Shown here in pieces: positions 33,228 to 44,981 of a stretch of 64,000 nucleotides of DNA. This DNA is from Euclidia mi (lineage: Eukaryota > Arthropoda > Insecta > Lepidoptera > Erebidae), in the NCBI GenBank assembly GCA_944739405.2, contig OX123197.2:55218047-55282046 (forward strand). Reading direction: 5' to 3'. A program made the position numbers and the translations under genes. The notes below the pieces were generated by a model. That model searched no databases. It saw nothing but the letters and a program-made list of their open reading frames with translations, and had not been told where the DNA came from. How positions within the stretch are numbered: position 1 is the stretch's first letter; each line of letters starts with the position of its first letter.

Positions 33228-34337
33228 CAGGGTAATTTTTTATGTAGTTCGGATATTTTTTTCTGTGGTTCTATAGTAATAATAGAACACATTTCCATAA
33301 ATAACTTTTTACTTTTTTATCCCACCAAATCCAAGTAAAAATATCCGAGAAACAAGGAAATCATAGACACAACGTTATTCGTTGCAATAATAGTATCAAA
33401 CACGCGCGCGATGCGACAGGGGTACGGGACGTGGGATGCAGGACGGGGGGTGCGGGGCGTGGTAAAGGACAACAATCCACGAGCCGGCCGCGCGCCAGTC
33501 CACTCGGGCGCTTCGAGACAGTGGCACGTGTCGCAATTTAGCGCAAGCGCCGACGCACTCGCCAGTCGTAAGTAGTTAGTATGACGTCCCGACGATTTTC
33601 AAATCGCGAGTGCTACGAAATGGTACTAGTTTATTTACTCAGTGGTGAAAGCCTTCGTGAAGCTAGAACAATGTACGAACAAGAAAGTGTACCTCGTATG
33701 CGAGCTCAAGGAGTAAACAACCCAGTAGTTCCAAGTGGACGGACTATTTTAGCGGCCAACCAAAGCAATGCACTAGGGTATGGCAGAACTCGCCTGGCTA
33801 CTGACGTCGAAGACTTGATCTTCAAATTCTTCGAAAGGGATCCACGAGCCAGCACATACGATGCAGCACGTCGCTTCGGTGTGAGCCAGCCCGCAGTGTG
33901 GAGACTGCTAAACGCAGCCGGTCTCCATCCATACCACTACCAGCCAGTACAACATCTTCAGGAAGTAGACCAAGTACCACGACGAGTCTTGTGTGAATGG
34001 CTTATTAATCATCCCGAAGCGAACATCCTATGGACTGATGAAGCACTGTAGGTACGTGAATAAGAATAATTTTGAAGCTAGAACACAGTATCTGATCGGT
34101 GTAGGTACAAGTCTTTCAACCTTTAGGTAGCGCGCCCGCGCGCTTTATTGTGTCGCGTCGAGCTCACAGCTGATAAGCCATCAGTTGACCATGAACATCT
34201 GTTTCAAGTAGATATTTTTTTATAAGCGATAACTTTGTTATTTTTTGGTAAAACAAAAAAATAAAAAATACGTGTTTATTAATTTTCGTAAATGTATAAC
34301 ATACTAAAATATCCGAACTACATAAAAAAATACCCTG
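33228..34337 (+). mobile_element. Tc1/IS630-type transposon, internally deleted
   Basis: The ends are inverted repeats of about 32 bp with one mismatch (CAGGGTAATTTTTTATGTAG on the left; the right end closes with ACCCTG at 34337). TA flanks each end (33226-33227 and 34338-34339). Total 1,110 bp. A single plus-strand transposase fragment lies inside. A GC-rich stretch before the ORF (33410-33560) probably holds its promoter and leader. Confidence 0.9.
33581..34051 (+). pseudogene. transposase N-terminal half (helix-turn-helix) of the Tc1/IS630 type
   Basis: 156 codons, uninterrupted. Residues 1-45 carry the FSNRECYEMVLVYL segment typical of the N-terminal DUF4817-like helical domain. Residues 80-125 form a helix-turn-helix with STYDAARRFGVSQPAVWRLL followed by HPYHYQPVQHL. 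The last residues ILWTDEAL hold the first catalytic aspartate of the DDE/D core, and a TAG follows immediately. The remaining catalytic domain is deleted: only about 290 bp separate the stop from the right TIR. The product could bind TIRs but not cut DNA. The ATG at 33581 starts the conserved region. The stop is followed by GTACGTGA, which resembles a splice donor, but no acceptor or second exon is seen. Confidence 0.8.
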
Positions 34338-34339
34338 TA

Positions 34340-35057
34340 TTATATCAAGCGGGTCTGTGTCTAGCTAGATCATATCGATAAAATGATAGTTTCGTTTAGT
34401 AACTATTTCCTTTTATTTTTTAAACATATCTTATCCTCCTGAGGCCTGAAGGGGTATATAGCTCAAGGTATTTTTATTAAAAAGTAATTATTGAAGAATG
34501 TTATATTATATTACATAAGACTAATTGACTTGTTAAAGAAAGTGACATAATTTTGCTTATGTTTGGCACCATTAGATGGCAGTTATCCAATATTTTCAAG
34601 TAGTGGTATTTTGGTTGATAATTTCTTGTTATTTATAACGATAATATCAGATAAAATAGTTAAAATGAAATGTGTAATAAAAACAGACATCTGTCTAATT
34701 AACTGGATCTGAAATAAGCACATATTAATTCAATTTGAAAATAGTTCCATATTACGTGACTGATTTTTTTCGAAAACATTCTCATAGTTTACTTATCCAT
34801 TCTCGGAAATAATACAAGTAAATTCAATAAATTCATAAAATATGAAACGGTATTAATTTTTATCTGTTTTTATTGATTGAAATTATGTAATTTTATAATG
34901 AAGTGCCATGTGCCGTGATTTGTTAAACTGTAAACCTATTAAGACCATATAGTAATAATCAATCTTAGGATTAGCTCTCGGTAATGAACTATCTTATCAA
35001 TTTAGTATCTCGGGTATATACACTGCGATAGATTAGCTATTTAGAGATATTTTTAGG
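34340..35057. other. gene-free AT-rich stretch
   Basis: No motif or repeat recognised. Confidence 0.4.
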
Positions 35058-35110
35058 GTTCCGTACCTCAAGGTAAAAAAAGGAACCCTTATAAGATCAC
35101 TTTCTTGTCC

Positions 35111-35153
<43 letters not shown>

Positions 35154-35720
35154 CGTGTGTCACCACCGATTTTCTCAGGAACGGGTGGACCTAGCAAATT
35201 GAAATTTATACCAGATACTGAGGTCTATGGTTGCTATTAGGTGTATAAAAATCAGGGTCCTGGGTCAACCAAAGAAAAAGATATGGTCAAAATTAGATTT
35301 TTGCGAAAACTTGTAAGTACCAAAATTAACCTTAATTTTAAACTTTTTTTAATTTTCGGAATTTTTCCTTTACTTGTGCTGTAAGACCTTGGTTTTGACC
35401 AAAATTGACAATTCTAGGTCAACCGTAAGTACCCTATAGGTTTTGGGTCGAAAACCTATATGGTAGTTCCCGTTGAACTAGAATCACGAAATTTGGCCAA
35501 AAGCAGGGTCTTACAGCACAAATAAAGAAAAAATTACAAAAATAAAAAAAATGGAAAATTTAAGGGTGTCCCCATGCATACATAGTAGGCTCCATTTAAG
35601 ATAGTCCTCTAAGTTGTATGGGCGCTCATACAGATTTAGAGGACTAGCGTAATTCAACTTCAAATAAGGCAAAATGCGTACGGAACGCTCGGTGCGCGAG
35701 TCAGACTCGCACTTGCCCGA
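35058..35720 (+). mobile_element. interspersed repeat of the GGTTCCGTACC family
   Basis: It starts AGGGTTCCGTACCTC and contains a (GTCT)n tract. Its TTTTCGGAATTTTTCCTTTA and GTAAGTACCCTATAGG segments match 21803-22410 in the opposite direction. It ends with GGTGCGCGAGTCAGACTCGC, a small palindrome, near 35710. Non-autonomous; frames inside it are not genes. Confidence 0.75.
35109..35152. repeat. (GTCT)n microsatellite
   Basis: Eleven near-perfect GTCT units within the interspersed repeat. Confidence 0.97.
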
Positions 35721-36505
35721 ATTATTTTTTATGCAAAGATATAGGTACATGTGTACCTGTACTTTGTGTGGTTCAATTGTAGGAGACCATGGCAATAATG
35801 ATTAAAATGGGATTTAATCATTCTAGGTGCTTGAAGAGTTTGTATTTTTATACCAAACCTCTTACAAGTCGCCAAATCTTAATTATAATGAAACTGAATG
35901 AACCAGATACCTAACATAAAATACGTAAAAAAATCGAATTAAAAACTATGTCAGTGTTCTGATTGTGTAAATGGAATTAAATGGCCACAATTTCATAATA
36001 CAATTGATAAATTAAACTGATATTGATGAAATTAAATAAGATATTCTACTAAATATAATAAGTATTTGTATACGTACATTGATGTTTATAAGTGTTGCGA
36101 CCAAAATTAATAAATCTAGGTATGTATATTTGACTTATATATATTGAAATATTAACCGACTGGTCTGAATTTAAACTTATTTTAACTTGTGTCTGGTTTG
36201 ACTTTCTACATGACTATTTATTATACCGTTTCTTACCAAGAATATTTTTACTGGCATTGGCGTCAAGTTTAACTTTAGGCAGTTCACTGACTATCGGTAA
36301 CATAAATAGGCTATTTATTTATTTATTTATTTCTATGGACAGCCAGTAGTTGTTACATCGAAATGTATTCTATATACTAAGCACAGGTTAGGTTCACGAT
36401 GCACAACTTTTTAAGGTGTCAGAGCTTGCACCATTTAAATTAACTGTTATGTAGTAGAACTTATAACTAAAACTTATCTATAGTTACGGAAAGTTGCTAA
36501 ATCTT
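35721..36505. other. gene-free AT-rich stretch
   Basis: Contains an (ATTT)n run at about 36310-36332. Nothing else recognised. Confidence 0.4.
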
Positions 36506-36516
36506 CTTAGGTTAAA

Positions 36517-37385
36517 TTAAAGGCGACTGGTGTACACATAGTTTTTGTTTCTTAACAATTTTAGCGCATTTCTTTTAAATTTTTGCAAGCCAGTGTTAAA
36601 TATATCTACCTTGCTGCTAATAGAGTTAAACATTTTGGAGATTCTAGACAGGGCACTGAACTGTTTTAAGTTGGTTTTTGCAGAAGGTGGTTGAAGTAAC
36701 CCGTTAGTCAATGTCGCACGTCTGCGTAATGGGGAAGACGGATTGTGACAGCAGATAAAATAGTTGGACAGTCTAACTCATTTCTGAGGATTTTATGTAG
36801 GAAAATCATATCGTGAAGCTGTCTACGGGTCAATAGGGAATCCATTTTAAAATGATCCAATGTATTTTTATAGGTTTGATGTTTGTCTAACTTGCTAGAG
36901 AATGCAAGATGTCTTACGAATCGTTTTTGGATCCGCTCCAATCTTAGCTGATGCACTTTGTAACTTGGTGACCACACCACACTACAATGTTCGACATTAC
37001 TTCGAACGTAAGCATTATAGAGTGATATTTTGGTTTTAGGGTTACGGAAAAATTTTGCATTACGAATAAGAAATCCAAGAATATTGAATGATTTCTTAAT
37101 AATTTTGTCTAAATGTGGTAAGAATGTGAGTTTGTTGTCGAAAAGTACTCCTAGGTCTCGTACCATTGTTTGTTCTTTAAGTGTAACACCGTTTATATGA
37201 TATTGAGTTTGTATGATGTTATGTTTACGTGTGAAATTTATAAAACTGCATTTGTTTTCGTTCATGGACATATTATTATTTGCACACCAATCATATATAG
37301 CGTTTAGGTCTTCCTGTAGTAAATTACAGTCCAAACTGGATTTTATAGTTTTCAGTAGTTTCAAATCATCAGAAAAAAGATAAGG
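36517..37385 (-). pseudogene. Jockey/CR1-like LINE RT, C-terminal part
   Basis: Minus strand from 37385. It opens inside the RT catalytic box (FSDDLKLL), runs through ENKCSFINFTRK, VRDLGVLFDNKLTF, SNVEHCSVVWSP and RIQKRFVRHLAF, and reaches a stop at 36708. The terminal stretch continues as RLPHYADVRH and a final Lys/Asn-rich tail near 36517 after a single stop. Everything upstream of the catalytic box is lost, so it is 5'-truncated, as is usual for target-primed insertions. It is related to, but clearly distinct from, the copy at 42.0-44.9 kb. Confidence 0.9.
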
Positions 37386-37404
37386 CTATTAACTAAATTT
37401 TTCA

Positions 37405-37624
37405 TTTTTGGTTACTGGTTATTTATTTATACTTTTGTACTGTTTGTACCTGCAATACATCCAGGTTAATTCAGTTTATAGCATTCCATACTGTACATTT
37501 ACAGGTGGTAGGCGTTTTTGGTTACTGGTTATTTATTTATACTTCTGTGCTGTTTGTTCCTGCAATACATTTAGGTTAATTCAGTTTATAGCATTCCATA
37601 CTGTACATTTACAGGTGGTAGACT
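37405..37624. repeat. 110-bp tandem duplication (2 copies)
   Basis: 37405-37514 and 37515-37624 are about 95% identical, each beginning TTTTTGGTTACTGGTTATTT and ending ACATTTACAGGTGGTAG. Confidence 0.95.
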
Positions 37625-38500
37625 TACAATTAGCAAACAATTACTATGGAACACTATTAGGAGAGAGGAGCAGTTTAGTAATATACTATAATAAAGTCTA
37701 TGTATTATAGGTACCTAGGCGCATTTGATATTATAGTTAAAAGATATATTATAGTAACATGCTTTAATAGGGTCTGCTGCATTTATTATTCTAGATTGAT
37801 AACATTTTAGTGTATTATTAATATAGATATCAATTTTGATTATGATAAGTTACATTTATAGATTTTCCTACGGTTTATTTATGTAGAATATAATAAAAAA
37901 CTTCTTTGTACTTTTAGATAGCTACGATTTATGGATTAATAACGTTTAGATATTCTTTGATGACATAGTAGCTTTTACAGATAATTTTTTTTTATTTTTT
38001 TACTAAGCTATTTAATTTAAATTTTAAAATACATATACAAAGAAAGTAATAGGGCGGTCTTACTATAGGTTAGAGGTTCTGAAAACCATACACAGCATTA
38101 CATATAAACTTTTTCTAGACAAGGATCGATAATGTAGGTAGCAGTGATGATATGAAGGTATCTGTAAATATTACCATAACACACAAGATAAGAACAAATT
38201 AATGTGATTACATTAATTTAAAAACCAATAACTTATTGTTTTAAAATACATACATAACATATTAAATTTTTTAATTATTTTTACATACCTACATTCCTAA
38301 ATAGTTCATTTTAAAATACTATTCCACACAAATTCTAGAATATTAAGTCAAATAACACCTATAAATTACTTATTTTCTGTATTTTCTCTATTGTTTTTCT
38401 ACATTCTTACTAATTTTGTATAGGTACATTTTACACAGTCTATCTCCTGTCATCTTGTTTCTTTCTGTCCTTAGGTGTTTGGTGTACCCTTTGCTGCAAC
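37625..38500. other. gene-free AT-rich stretch
   Basis: No coding motif or repeat recognised. Confidence 0.4.
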
Positions 38501-39790
38501 AATGAGCACTTATATGATGACCCGTAAGAACACAGCAAAGGATGTGGAAAATAAGCTCAAAATAGCCTTGATGGAATTAAAAAAGTGCCAGGAGGAAAGT
38601 AATCACCTACTGAAAGAGCGTTCTGATTGAGAAGAGGACATCAAGATTGTTAATGACAAGGTCTCAAACTTCACATTGAGAACATGAACACTCTTGCCCA
38701 GCGAGATAGGTTGCAGGAAGAGACCTATACATTAACAACTTGCAATGACACCTATTCCTGATCTGTGAGTCGGATCACTGAGCTTGAAAGCAATTTAGAA
38801 CAGGCTCTGTTAAAGATAAAATCGTTAGAGCAAACGGTGCAGGTACTTAACCGTGGTGCAACACAGAACCTTTATTCGAAGGTTTTAGGTGATAAATTAT
38901 GCTTAGGGTCTAATAGACATGGTATACAACTAAAAACTTATGTTAAAAATTTTAGGCAACAAAGGAAATTATGTAACATAAACAAAAATATTAGTAAACT
39001 GGTACAGAACTTGAAACAGTATTATAAATAAAAAAATATGACAAATCAATACAAAAATTTAGTTTCTGAACGTACGGAATTGTTACAGGACCTAGAAAAT
39101 TATAATATAGAATTAATTAATGGTAGGATGTTATATGATCAGCATACAAGGGATCTCAAATCACAAATTAGCGCTTTAGAGTCACAACTAAATAGGATGA
39201 ATACCCAGTATGAGAAAGAGGTTCAGGTATATATAAGTAAATATGATGAGATTGCACGAATTGGTAAGAATAATCTGGAATATGTAAAGGCCTTGACAAT
39301 CACAAATAGTTGCTCAAATTGTTTAAAATCAAGCTTGTTCAAGTTCTAGTTCTAGTACAACCAATAGTCCAAAAGATAGGACACCCTCAGTTAATAACTC
39401 TGGCACAAAAAAGTTTACATGTTTTCAGATAGGTTAGGTGTAGGTTTAGGTAGCTTAATGAGTAGTCATTTACAGCAACAGAAAATCATTAATTATTGTT
39501 ATCCAGGGTCATCTTTTCCACACTTAATAGGTACTTTAAAAAACAAACAACATTAGATAGTCAGTCAACAATAATTATTGTGTATGGCAACAGCCAAATT
39601 TTGAACAAAAAAGATATTTACAATTTAACAGAAGTAATGTTATCACTTCATAAAAAACTAGGATGTCAATTTATTATAGATTGTTCAACTCAGTTGAGCG
39701 CGCGGCCCTATGTGTGGGTAAACCTTGTACATAATTATACAGTGACTTTGTGTGCGTGACAAGAGGTACAGTCGGGTACAAATACAAATA
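38501..39790 (+). pseudogene. coiled-coil LINE ORF1-like remnant
   Basis: Plus strand from ATG at 38501, starting MSTYMMTRKNTAKDVENKLKI. There follow long heptad-rich stretches (LKKCQEESNHLLKERS; SRITELESNLEQALLKIKSLEQ; SQISALESQLNRMNTQYEKE), broken by at least four stops or shifts (about 38627, 38690, 38760 and 39030). The last piece (39496-39759) has IIIVYGNSQILNKKDIYNL, an alpha/beta segment. I recall abundant lepidopteran LINE ORF1 proteins with this coiled coil plus esterase-like C-terminus. The identification rests on memory of that pattern. No RT follows. Confidence 0.5.
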
Positions 39791-39860
39791 CAGTTATTTA
39801 CAGGTTATATACGGGTTTAAAAAAAAACTGTTATTTCGTAATTTAATGTTTATTTATTGA

Positions 39861-40120
39861 ACATTATTCTGAATCGCTACTTGAAAAATCAAATGATGAA
39901 TTTTCGGATTCGCTGCTTTCACCAAGGTTAATGATGATTTCTGAGTCCATGTCAAAATGTCTATAGTATTCTTCTTCTTTCTTTTGTACATGTCGACACC
40001 CCACATCCCTTCATCAATTTGACTTAAACTTTCATTTATGAGTTTCATTATTTCTGTCACATTTTGGTCGACATTATGTGAAGCAATATATTTTTTTTTA
40101 AGGAGAATGATCATCTATGT
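39861..40120 (-). pseudogene. C-terminal tail of an IS630/Tc1-like (DDE_3) transposase
   Basis: Minus strand: TEIMKLINESLSQIDEGMWG, then after one frame change CRHVQKKEEEYYRHF and an acidic Ser/Asp/Glu tail (SESENSS, SSSDSE) ending at a TAA near 39861. A CxxHV-type segment followed by an acidic tail is usual at the end of this transposase family. The catalytic core is absent. Confidence 0.45.
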
Positions 40121-40130
40121 ATGGAAATCC

Positions 40131-41236
40131 GTCTCAAGTTGTTGCACAATAATTCTTTATTTATTACAGACTACACATTATATATTATCAAATAAAATTA
40201 TGCATTTTCCTACAAATACCCGGGTTTTTAAGTAATTTAACAAAAACTGAGATAACCTAAAATTATGTTTTAAACCTACTCGCAACTTAAAACAGTTAAA
40301 ACCAAAGATTATCATCAACTTACAAAAAAAAACAATGTTCGTTAAAAATAAAACAAGTTACTAGCTGCTATATGGAAAACAAACAATATTCATAACCAAC
40401 TTTTTGATTGAGTTCATATGACGACATCAAAATAAAACAACAACTAAGAGGTTTAGTATTTATTATTAGCATTGTCTCCGATCTATAGGTACACAGATAA
40501 TAAGGTCATAATAAATAATGAATATAACTAACAGACTTTGCCTATAGTTATTATTTAATATAAAGACATATATATATATACTCCCAGCCGATTTCGGCTA
40601 AAGTAATACCATACACTCTGTACAAAGTACACTTTCTGATGAAAGCTGAAATAAAAAAGAAATACTTTTTAACTCTGCTATATTTTCTAGACATACTTAA
40701 CTTAGGCTATACACCAATATAAGTATAAAACTGTGCCCCGCTGTGCTATCCACATAATTATATGTAAATACCTAAAGTAAACTACTATATCTCATGAATC
40801 TGGCTATCATATATGAAAATATTTTTCAAAAACCCAGTAATTAAACAAATAAACAGAAAAACCCTTCCACTTTATTATAATATGTTTGGTTAGATATACA
40901 GTACACCAGTATACAACACAGTATTTTACATTGCTGTATTTACACATTCCAGTTTTATATGTACATGTAAAACTGAAATGTTCATTACTTTAAGATTAAG
41001 CAAGATTCAATTGAACAATCAATAAACCATTCAGACTTAATGAGATGGCGCACTGACCATGAAATAATAGGTACACATAATGTTTGATTTATTAACGATT
41101 TACTCACTAACGATATTAAATACCTGTGTAATTAACATTTCTTCACTAATAAAAATAGTGTGATAGGACGTTAGTCAGTTAGTCAAAAGTACAAGATACT
41201 AGCATATCTGTTAGTCAAGAAGTAGGAATGAAACTT
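40131..41236. other. gene-free AT-rich stretch
   Basis: Nothing recognised on either strand. It could be intron of the candidate exon at 41239-41427. Confidence 0.4.
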
Positions 41237-41238
41237 AC

Positions 41239-41427
41239 CTCGGTAGGAGTTATCCAAGATCGTAATATGGTAATCATTGACGTAGACGCTTGTTGCAAAG
41301 AATATTCCTGGTGATTTCTGGGTACCAAAAGCGAACAATTGACACATCGGGTTCTCCGCATTACAACGGGTATTGGTTGATCAGGATCACGCATCGACAT
41401 GATTACTGGTAGACTCGAAGAGTTCAT
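41239..41427 (-). CDS. candidate first coding exon of a host gene (partial)
   Basis: Minus strand: ATG at 41427-41425 opens 63 codons that end exactly, in phase 0, at a consensus 5' splice site (AG|GTAAGT; GT at 41238-41237). Composition is less AT-rich than its surroundings and there is no repeat resemblance. The product carries RCVNCSLLVPRNHQEYSL, one Cys-x2-Cys pair followed by a hydrophobic stretch, which could be the first half of a zinc-binding domain such as ZAD; that is a guess. The second exon was not found, and AT-rich DNA with several transposon remnants lies downstream. A later in-frame Met at codon 10 or 12 could also be the start. It may equally be a chance frame. Confidence 0.35.
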
Positions 41428-41705
41428 ACACAACAAATAAAACAGTAACTAAATATAAGAACGTCCTGTCGTAAGTTATATGAAACGCACGCTAAGTTAT
41501 TTAAAATAAACACTCAAACGGAATTTCGTAAGTATTAATATTTATATGGAGAGTTTATCGCAATGAATATTCTCAATCAACACATAAACAGTAATGGCCG
41601 ATCGGTGCCGGTCGCAGACGCCGGTTGTCATCTGGCTTAACAGACTGCGTGAGACGGAACACAAAAATAATAATAATAATTATTATTATAGCAAAGCTAC
41701 AAAAT
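41428..41705. other. GC-richer stretch upstream of the candidate exon
   Basis: It holds CGATCGGTGCCGGTCGCAGA and CGCCGGTTGTCATC near 41600-41635, unlike the AT-rich surroundings, and an (AAT)n/(ATT)n run at about 41666-41690. If the exon is real this could be its promoter; no TATA box or firm initiator is visible. Confidence 0.25.
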
Positions 41706-41794
41706 ATATATTTTTTTTATTTAACATAAGGCTTACCAACTAAAATACATACTGAGCATTTTCATGAAACATTCATACAACTATATAATTTGTG

Positions 41795-41925
41795 TATGCT
41801 TTTAAATTAAAGGTGAGCACAGCATTACTTATAAGTGTGCATACATGTACCTAAGTACATGTATGCTTTTAAATTAAAGGTGAGCACAGCATTACTTATA
41901 AGTGTGCATACATGTACCTAAGGTT
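41795..41925. repeat. 67-bp tandem duplication (2 copies) in the LINE 3' UTR
   Basis: TATGCTTTTAAATTAAAGG begins at 41795 and 41862; the copies are identical for about 63 bp. Confidence 0.95.
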
Positions 41926-42016
41926 AACATCTAAGTTAAATAACTACAGAATATACCTTATATAACTTAATATAAATAAGATTAAGTTAAAACTATATTA
42001 TGCTAAACTAAATTAT

Positions 42017-44924
42017 ACTTATACTAGACTATATATCTTTCTTTTAAATGTAACATTTTTTTCGGCAAAGATATCTATATCTACTTTATTAAAGATAGCA
42101 TTACATTTTCCGAGGATATAGGATAGAGGTGTATTGCTCCCATATTTGTTACGACTAGTTTTGATAACAAACGGCTTATAGTTTACTAACCTAGAAGATT
42201 GTCTAGGTATTTATTTTAGATAATAATGGCGTACTATGTACACCTTCATTAAATATTTTGTGCAGAAACAATAAGCCTATGTAGTCTCTCCTCCAATATA
42301 ATGGTTTCATATTGAAATAATCAAGCCTGTCATTATAATCCTTGATAGTACGCCGAATACCGGATATAATAGATAACCTCCTTACAAACTTTTTTTGTAT
42401 GCTTTCTATGCGTTGGATGTTGTTTTGATACATAGGGTACCACACAATGGAGCAGTACTCTATATTACTGCGAACTAAGGCGAAATACAAAGTTTTCATA
42501 GCTTTTATGCATTTGAATTGTCGGGTATTCCGATTTATAAATGCTGACATTTTGTTACATTTGTTGATTGTGTTATCTATATGTTTAAAAAATTGCATTT
42601 CTTAGTCAATCGTAATACCCAGATCCTTGACGTCGTTGACAACCTTCAAAGTCTTGCCTTTCATGGTATAAGATGTACAGAACTTTTGTCGTTTTCGTGA
42701 AAACTTAATGTGATTGCATTTACTGACGTTCAATTCCATGGCATTATCGTGACACCAGTTGCAAAGTTTGTCGATATCCTCTTGCAGAAGAGCCTGATCA
42801 GATCTAGATTTAACTGATCTAAATAGTTTTAAGTCGTCGGCATACATTTGGAAGCACGAATTGACAAAACAATACTTTACATCGTCTATAAACATCGTAA
42901 ACAGTATCGGACCGAGATGGGATCCCTGGGGAACACCAGACGTAGGCACAAAAATATTTGATGAGTACCCATTTACAACCACTTTAGCTCTGCGATTTAT
43001 TAAATATGTTTTTAACCAACTCCAGAGAGATCCATGAATATTGAATATCGCAGAAAGCTTATGAAGTAATATATTATGATCTACTTTGTCGAAAGCTTTG
43101 CTAAAGTCACTATATATTACATCAATCTCATTGCCATTACTTATATCAGTTAGGGTATTTTCAACAAAATCAACTAAGTTAGTTAAAGTGGACTTATTTT
43201 TAATGAAACCATGCTGATTGTCCGAAATTATATTCTTGACGTGACAGGTTATATAATGACATACTAACGATTCAAAAACTTTAGCTACTATTGGTAGTTT
43301 ACTTATGGGCCTATAATTACTAATATCAGCTTTATTGCCAGACTTGGGTATGGGCACAACTATGGCTTCCTTCCAATATTCCGGAAATATTCCCTCAGAG
43401 AGGGATCTATTATAAAGAATATGAAGAGGCTTTGTTAATTGATCGGCACATTCCTTAAAGAACAGAGGCGGCATACCATCACATCCTGATCCTTTTGATA
43501 TATCCAGCTATTTTAGTTTTTTTTTCAATACTACATTCGGAAATATATAAATGATGTAAGTTGCTATTACAGGAAATATATTCGTATCGGGGTGAGAATA
43601 GACTGCTATGCGATTTTGGAGTGTATACTGATGCAAAGTGTTGTGCAAATAGATTAGCAATACTGTCTCCATCGTTTGCAGTTTGATTACTGAGCGTCAT
43701 TTGCCTGGGAATCGTAGATTGACTATTGCGTTTATCTTTGATATATTTCCAGAAGTATTTGGGGTCCTGTGTTAGATTTTTTTGGATGTTCTCTATGTAC
43801 TTATGGTATAATAATTTAATCATTTTACTGGTCCTTTCTTTAAGTATGGTATATTCATATTCATCACGTTTATTACTGTATTTTTTCATATTACGCCTAC
43901 ATTTTTCTTTCTCTTTTAGTAGCTTAATTAAATTCCCACTGTACCAACAAGGATATGCACATTTATTTGAATTTTGTGATGGAACTAGGTCATGAATAAC
44001 ACTATTCACTATTGCATAAAATCTATTTATAGCCTCATCAACAGATAATGTACATGGTAGTTCCTGATCCCAGTCAATATCTGCAAATCGTTTTCGAATT
44101 TCATCATAATTAGCTTTATAATATTGGTATTTTTGATTGTGCAAATTACGAAGCATAGACGGAAGTTTCAGTTGTAAGTTAATTTCTAAAGGCGGATGGA
44201 AACTATCAATGTTAGAGATTATGTCATTAGCGGCCGTTACTTGTATAGGGTTCGATGTATTCGATATTACCAAATCTAAAATTTTATCATGAATATTTTT
44301 TATGTCATTATATTGCTTTAAATTATTGCTGCACAAAAAATCTAAAAACAATGTACCTAAGGTGCTCGACTGTAAGTCTGGTTCAACATACGATGAAGAT
44401 GGTTGTTTTGTCCAAGAAATAAAACTCAAATTAAAATCAGCCAAGATTAATACATCATCAGAATTACTAATTACGTTGCTTACTTTTTTAGTATAGTGCG
44501 AGAGAACATCAGCTTTGACTGGGGGAGGCATGTAGGTACAGCATAAATGTAGTTTTTTCGTTTTATTTAACTGCGAAGTAAGGTCTATTGTCACCCATAA
44601 GTCCTCACAGTAAGATTCAAATGAGTAGTTTCGGTAGGCTCTATAAAACTTTAATATTGCGATGAGTACACCCCCTCCCTCCTTACCAGCGGAAAACGTT
44701 CCTGACTGTCTATCTCTTCTAAAAATTTGGTATCGGCCGTCAAATATCTCCCCATCCAGTATTTTATCATTAAGCCAGGTTTCTGTTAGAGCAATAACAT
44801 GGTACGTCGTATTGAGAGCATTTGTAAATACAGTTTGCAATTTGCCTCGGATACTTCTCGTATTCTGGTAGTATATATTTAGGCTATTGAATTTAAAAAG
44901 CAAAAAATACATAAATATTATCAC
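42017..44924 (-). pseudogene. LINE ORF2: AP endonuclease and reverse transcriptase
   Basis: Read on the minus strand. The endonuclease (44880-44150) starts NIYYQNTRSIRGKL, with ALTETWL, GGGVLIAI and LILADFN. The linker contains YWKEAIVVPIP-type motifs. RT carries YRPISKLPIVAKVFE, SDFSKAFDKVDHNILL, SGVPQGSHLGPILF and the catalytic MYADDLKLF (about 42850), then VKDLGITID, SNIEYCSIVWYP and RIQKKFVRRLS. Only three lesions are visible: a one-base shift in an A run near 43500, an in-frame TAA at about 42600, and a shift near 42203 after which the frame resumes to about 42017. So the copy is recent, about 970 codons in all. The plus-strand frames over it are shadows. Confidence 0.9.
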
Positions 44925-44981
44925 TAATCATCCAAAAAATAAAAAAAAGAGTAATTAAAATATCTATACTAATTTATAAGG

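Noticed and set aside
3107..35152. CRISPR-like arrays among the tandem repeats
   Set aside because: Repeat spacing and content (microsatellites, two-copy duplications, transposon subterminal motifs) do not fit, and the DNA is eukaryotic.
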